Source: Bifidobacterium sp. (GTDB lineage Bacteria; Actinomycetota; Actinomycetes; Actinomycetales; Bifidobacteriaceae). Taken from it: a stretch of DNA of 6,783 nucleotides. This document shows positions 5,952-6,783 of this stretch, in pieces. The stretch spans positions 1-6,783 of the forward strand of contig JAIJEI010000111.1 of NCBI GenBank assembly GCA_022739095.1, given 5' to 3'. The position numbers and the translations under genes were made by a program. Every line of letters begins with the position of its first letter. Within the stretch, counting starts at the first letter, position 1. Under the pieces are notes generated by a model. The model made no database searches, had not been told where the DNA came from, and was given only the letters and a program-made list of their open reading frames with translations.

Positions 5952-6235
5952 CGTTTCACCACATGTCGCTGATTGCGAAAAAAAGCAAGTCGTGATTCGA
6001 GCGTGGCATCACCTTGCTTAGTCATATCAACAAAATCCTTGATCTCTGCGAGACTCATGCCCGTGGATTTCAGACATTCAATGAGATCAAGCAATTCAAG
6101 ATCGCCGTCATCGAAGCATCTCCGTCCGGAACCAGTTCAAGCGATACCGGGCAAAAGACCTTGGCCGTCATAGTAGCGCAATGTATGTTCGGACAGCCCA
6201 GTCTTTCGCAACACCTGACCGATGGAATATCCCAT
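5910..6235 (-). pseudogene. MerR-family regulator, broken by a nonsense codon and a 3' truncation
   Basis: From the ATG at 6235 the frame reads MGYSIGQVLRKTGLSEHTLR then YYDGQGLLPGIA, a textbook MerR winged-helix start. Codon 33 is TGA (6139-6137). In the same frame MerR sequence resumes as TGSGRRCFDDGDLELLDL, the dimer-helix lead-in STGMSLAEIKDFVDMT, and a helix ending near KLDV. Family members often have Arg where the TGA stands (GIARTxSGRR), so a CGA-to-TGA change is the simplest cause. After KLDV (about 5910) the frame runs antisense through the ATPase fragment and stops at 5738, so roughly the last 15-30 MerR residues are lost. GGAAAGGAG (6241-6249) lies 5 nt before the start. Restart within the gene would lack the DNA-binding domain. 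Without readthrough only a 32-residue peptide is made. Confidence 0.85.
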
Positions 6236-6359
6236 GCCAACTCCTTTCCCTGCAGTCGAGCCAGTGTGAGTCCAGCCATATTCACGGATGTCCTATGCGG
6301 AACGGACACTCTTCGACTGCCTGAACCTTGCAGCCCAAACATGCATCAATCAGCACAAA
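6236..6359 (-). promoter_or_regulatory. Upstream region of the MerR gene
   Basis: This 124-nt gap lies between the end of the ATPase C-terminal gene and the MerR start, both leftward. It contains the strong ribosome site GGAAAGGAG (6241-6249) and a short inverted repeat TGTCC-N10-GGACA (about 6289-6308). No long dyad centred in a 19-bp-spaced promoter, the usual MerR target, could be recognised with confidence. Confidence 0.3.
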
Positions 6360-6783
6360 TCACAGACAGTGGGCCATATACAACGGCAGCTTGATGCGTT
6401 CTCCATCCACTTCGAGTTGGCGGGGATGCAGAACGTATTCCTTGCCCAATCGTTGGGCATACCTTTTGCGGAATTTGTCGAGCGAAGACACACCGTATCG
6501 TTTCGTGGATTTCACTTCGATAGGGCTGATGCGAGGCTTCATCGCGGCATTATCGTATTCCCGAACGATGAGGAAGTCTATCTCCATGGTTTTCGAGGCA
6601 TCCGCCCTATCCGAGCGCGAGAAGAAATACAGCTTGCGTCCATTCGCCCGGAATTGCTGAGCGACCGCATTCTCCACCAGCATTCCTTCGTTGAGCGAGA
6701 GTTTATCGAACAGAATATCCCGGTACACATCATCCGGCGTTGTCTCTCGATCGGCAAACGCCTGCGACACCAGCAAACCGGTA
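6360..6783 (-). CDS. C-terminal part of a DUF4143-type AAA ATPase (partial, 5' end outside window)
   Basis: About 140 codons are open from the right edge to TGA (6362-6360). They begin TGLLVSQAFADRE, the usual opening of the DUF4143 domain, followed by MLVENAVAQQF and then the nuclease-like core EIDFLIV and IEVKST. The end is SLDKFRKRYAQRLGKEYVLH plus about 20 residues. The family is an AAA ATPase joined to a PD-(D/E)XK-like domain; its cellular role is poorly known. The ATPase half would lie beyond 6783. It runs in the same direction as the MerR gene, with 124 nt between them. It may be the missing C-terminus of the fragment starting at 5601, moved by inversion, or the tail of a complete second copy. 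Confidence 0.85.
   Translation of the reverse strand, partial: TGLLVSQAFADRETTPDDVYRDILFDKLSLNEGMLVENAVAQQFRANGRKLYFFSRSDRADASKTMEIDFLIVREYDNAAMKPRISPIEVKSTKRYGVSSLDKFRKRYAQRLGKEYVLHPRQLEVDGERIKLPLYMAHCL

Overview
The window looks like an accessory region of a high-G+C Gram-positive chromosome, most likely Bifidobacterium or a close relative. This is inference from codon use, strong AAGGA/GGAGG ribosome sites and the gene families present; there is no rRNA or other marker to prove it. No tRNA, rRNA or CRISPR array is visible.

Layout. Positions 2-148 hold the coiled-coil C-terminus of an unrecognised rightward gene. Positions 149-514 have no convincing gene. They hold a perfect 19-bp inverted repeat with a 7-nt loop, a 14-bp palindrome just after it, A-rich ACCGAAA repeats on both sides, and a possible leftward gene remnant. 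From 4414 back to 515 runs a two-gene leftward operon: a HipA/CtkA-like protein kinase (3101-4414), then, 54 nt later, an 843-residue protein joining an HsdR-type nuclease domain, an N6-adenine DNA methyltransferase and one target-recognition domain (515-3046). A promoter candidate with a 15-bp inverted repeat in its spacer precedes the kinase. Positions 4594-5394 carry small rightward genes: a 34-codon ORF, a 134-residue single-pass membrane protein, and a 15-codon leader overlapping a 41-residue protein by ATGA. From 5395 to the right edge lies a wrecked locus. It has the 5' end of an AAA ATPase gene (DUF4143 type) on the + strand, a MerR-type regulator on the - strand that carries an in-frame stop and loses its 3' end at the same junction, and the C-terminal part of a DUF4143 ATPase on the - strand running off the window.

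How it works together. The kinase and the restriction-modification fusion are the best candidate for a functional system. The fusion has the parts needed to recognise, methylate and possibly cut DNA without a helicase subunit, and the kinase could regulate it or act as a toxin or effector. No HipB-like antitoxin is seen. The two genes differ sharply in base composition, so they may have been assembled from different sources. The pieces at the right end fit a single inversion that broke an ATPase-MerR gene pair, though two separate ATPase copies would also fit. The nonsense codon in the regulator suggests that locus is decaying.
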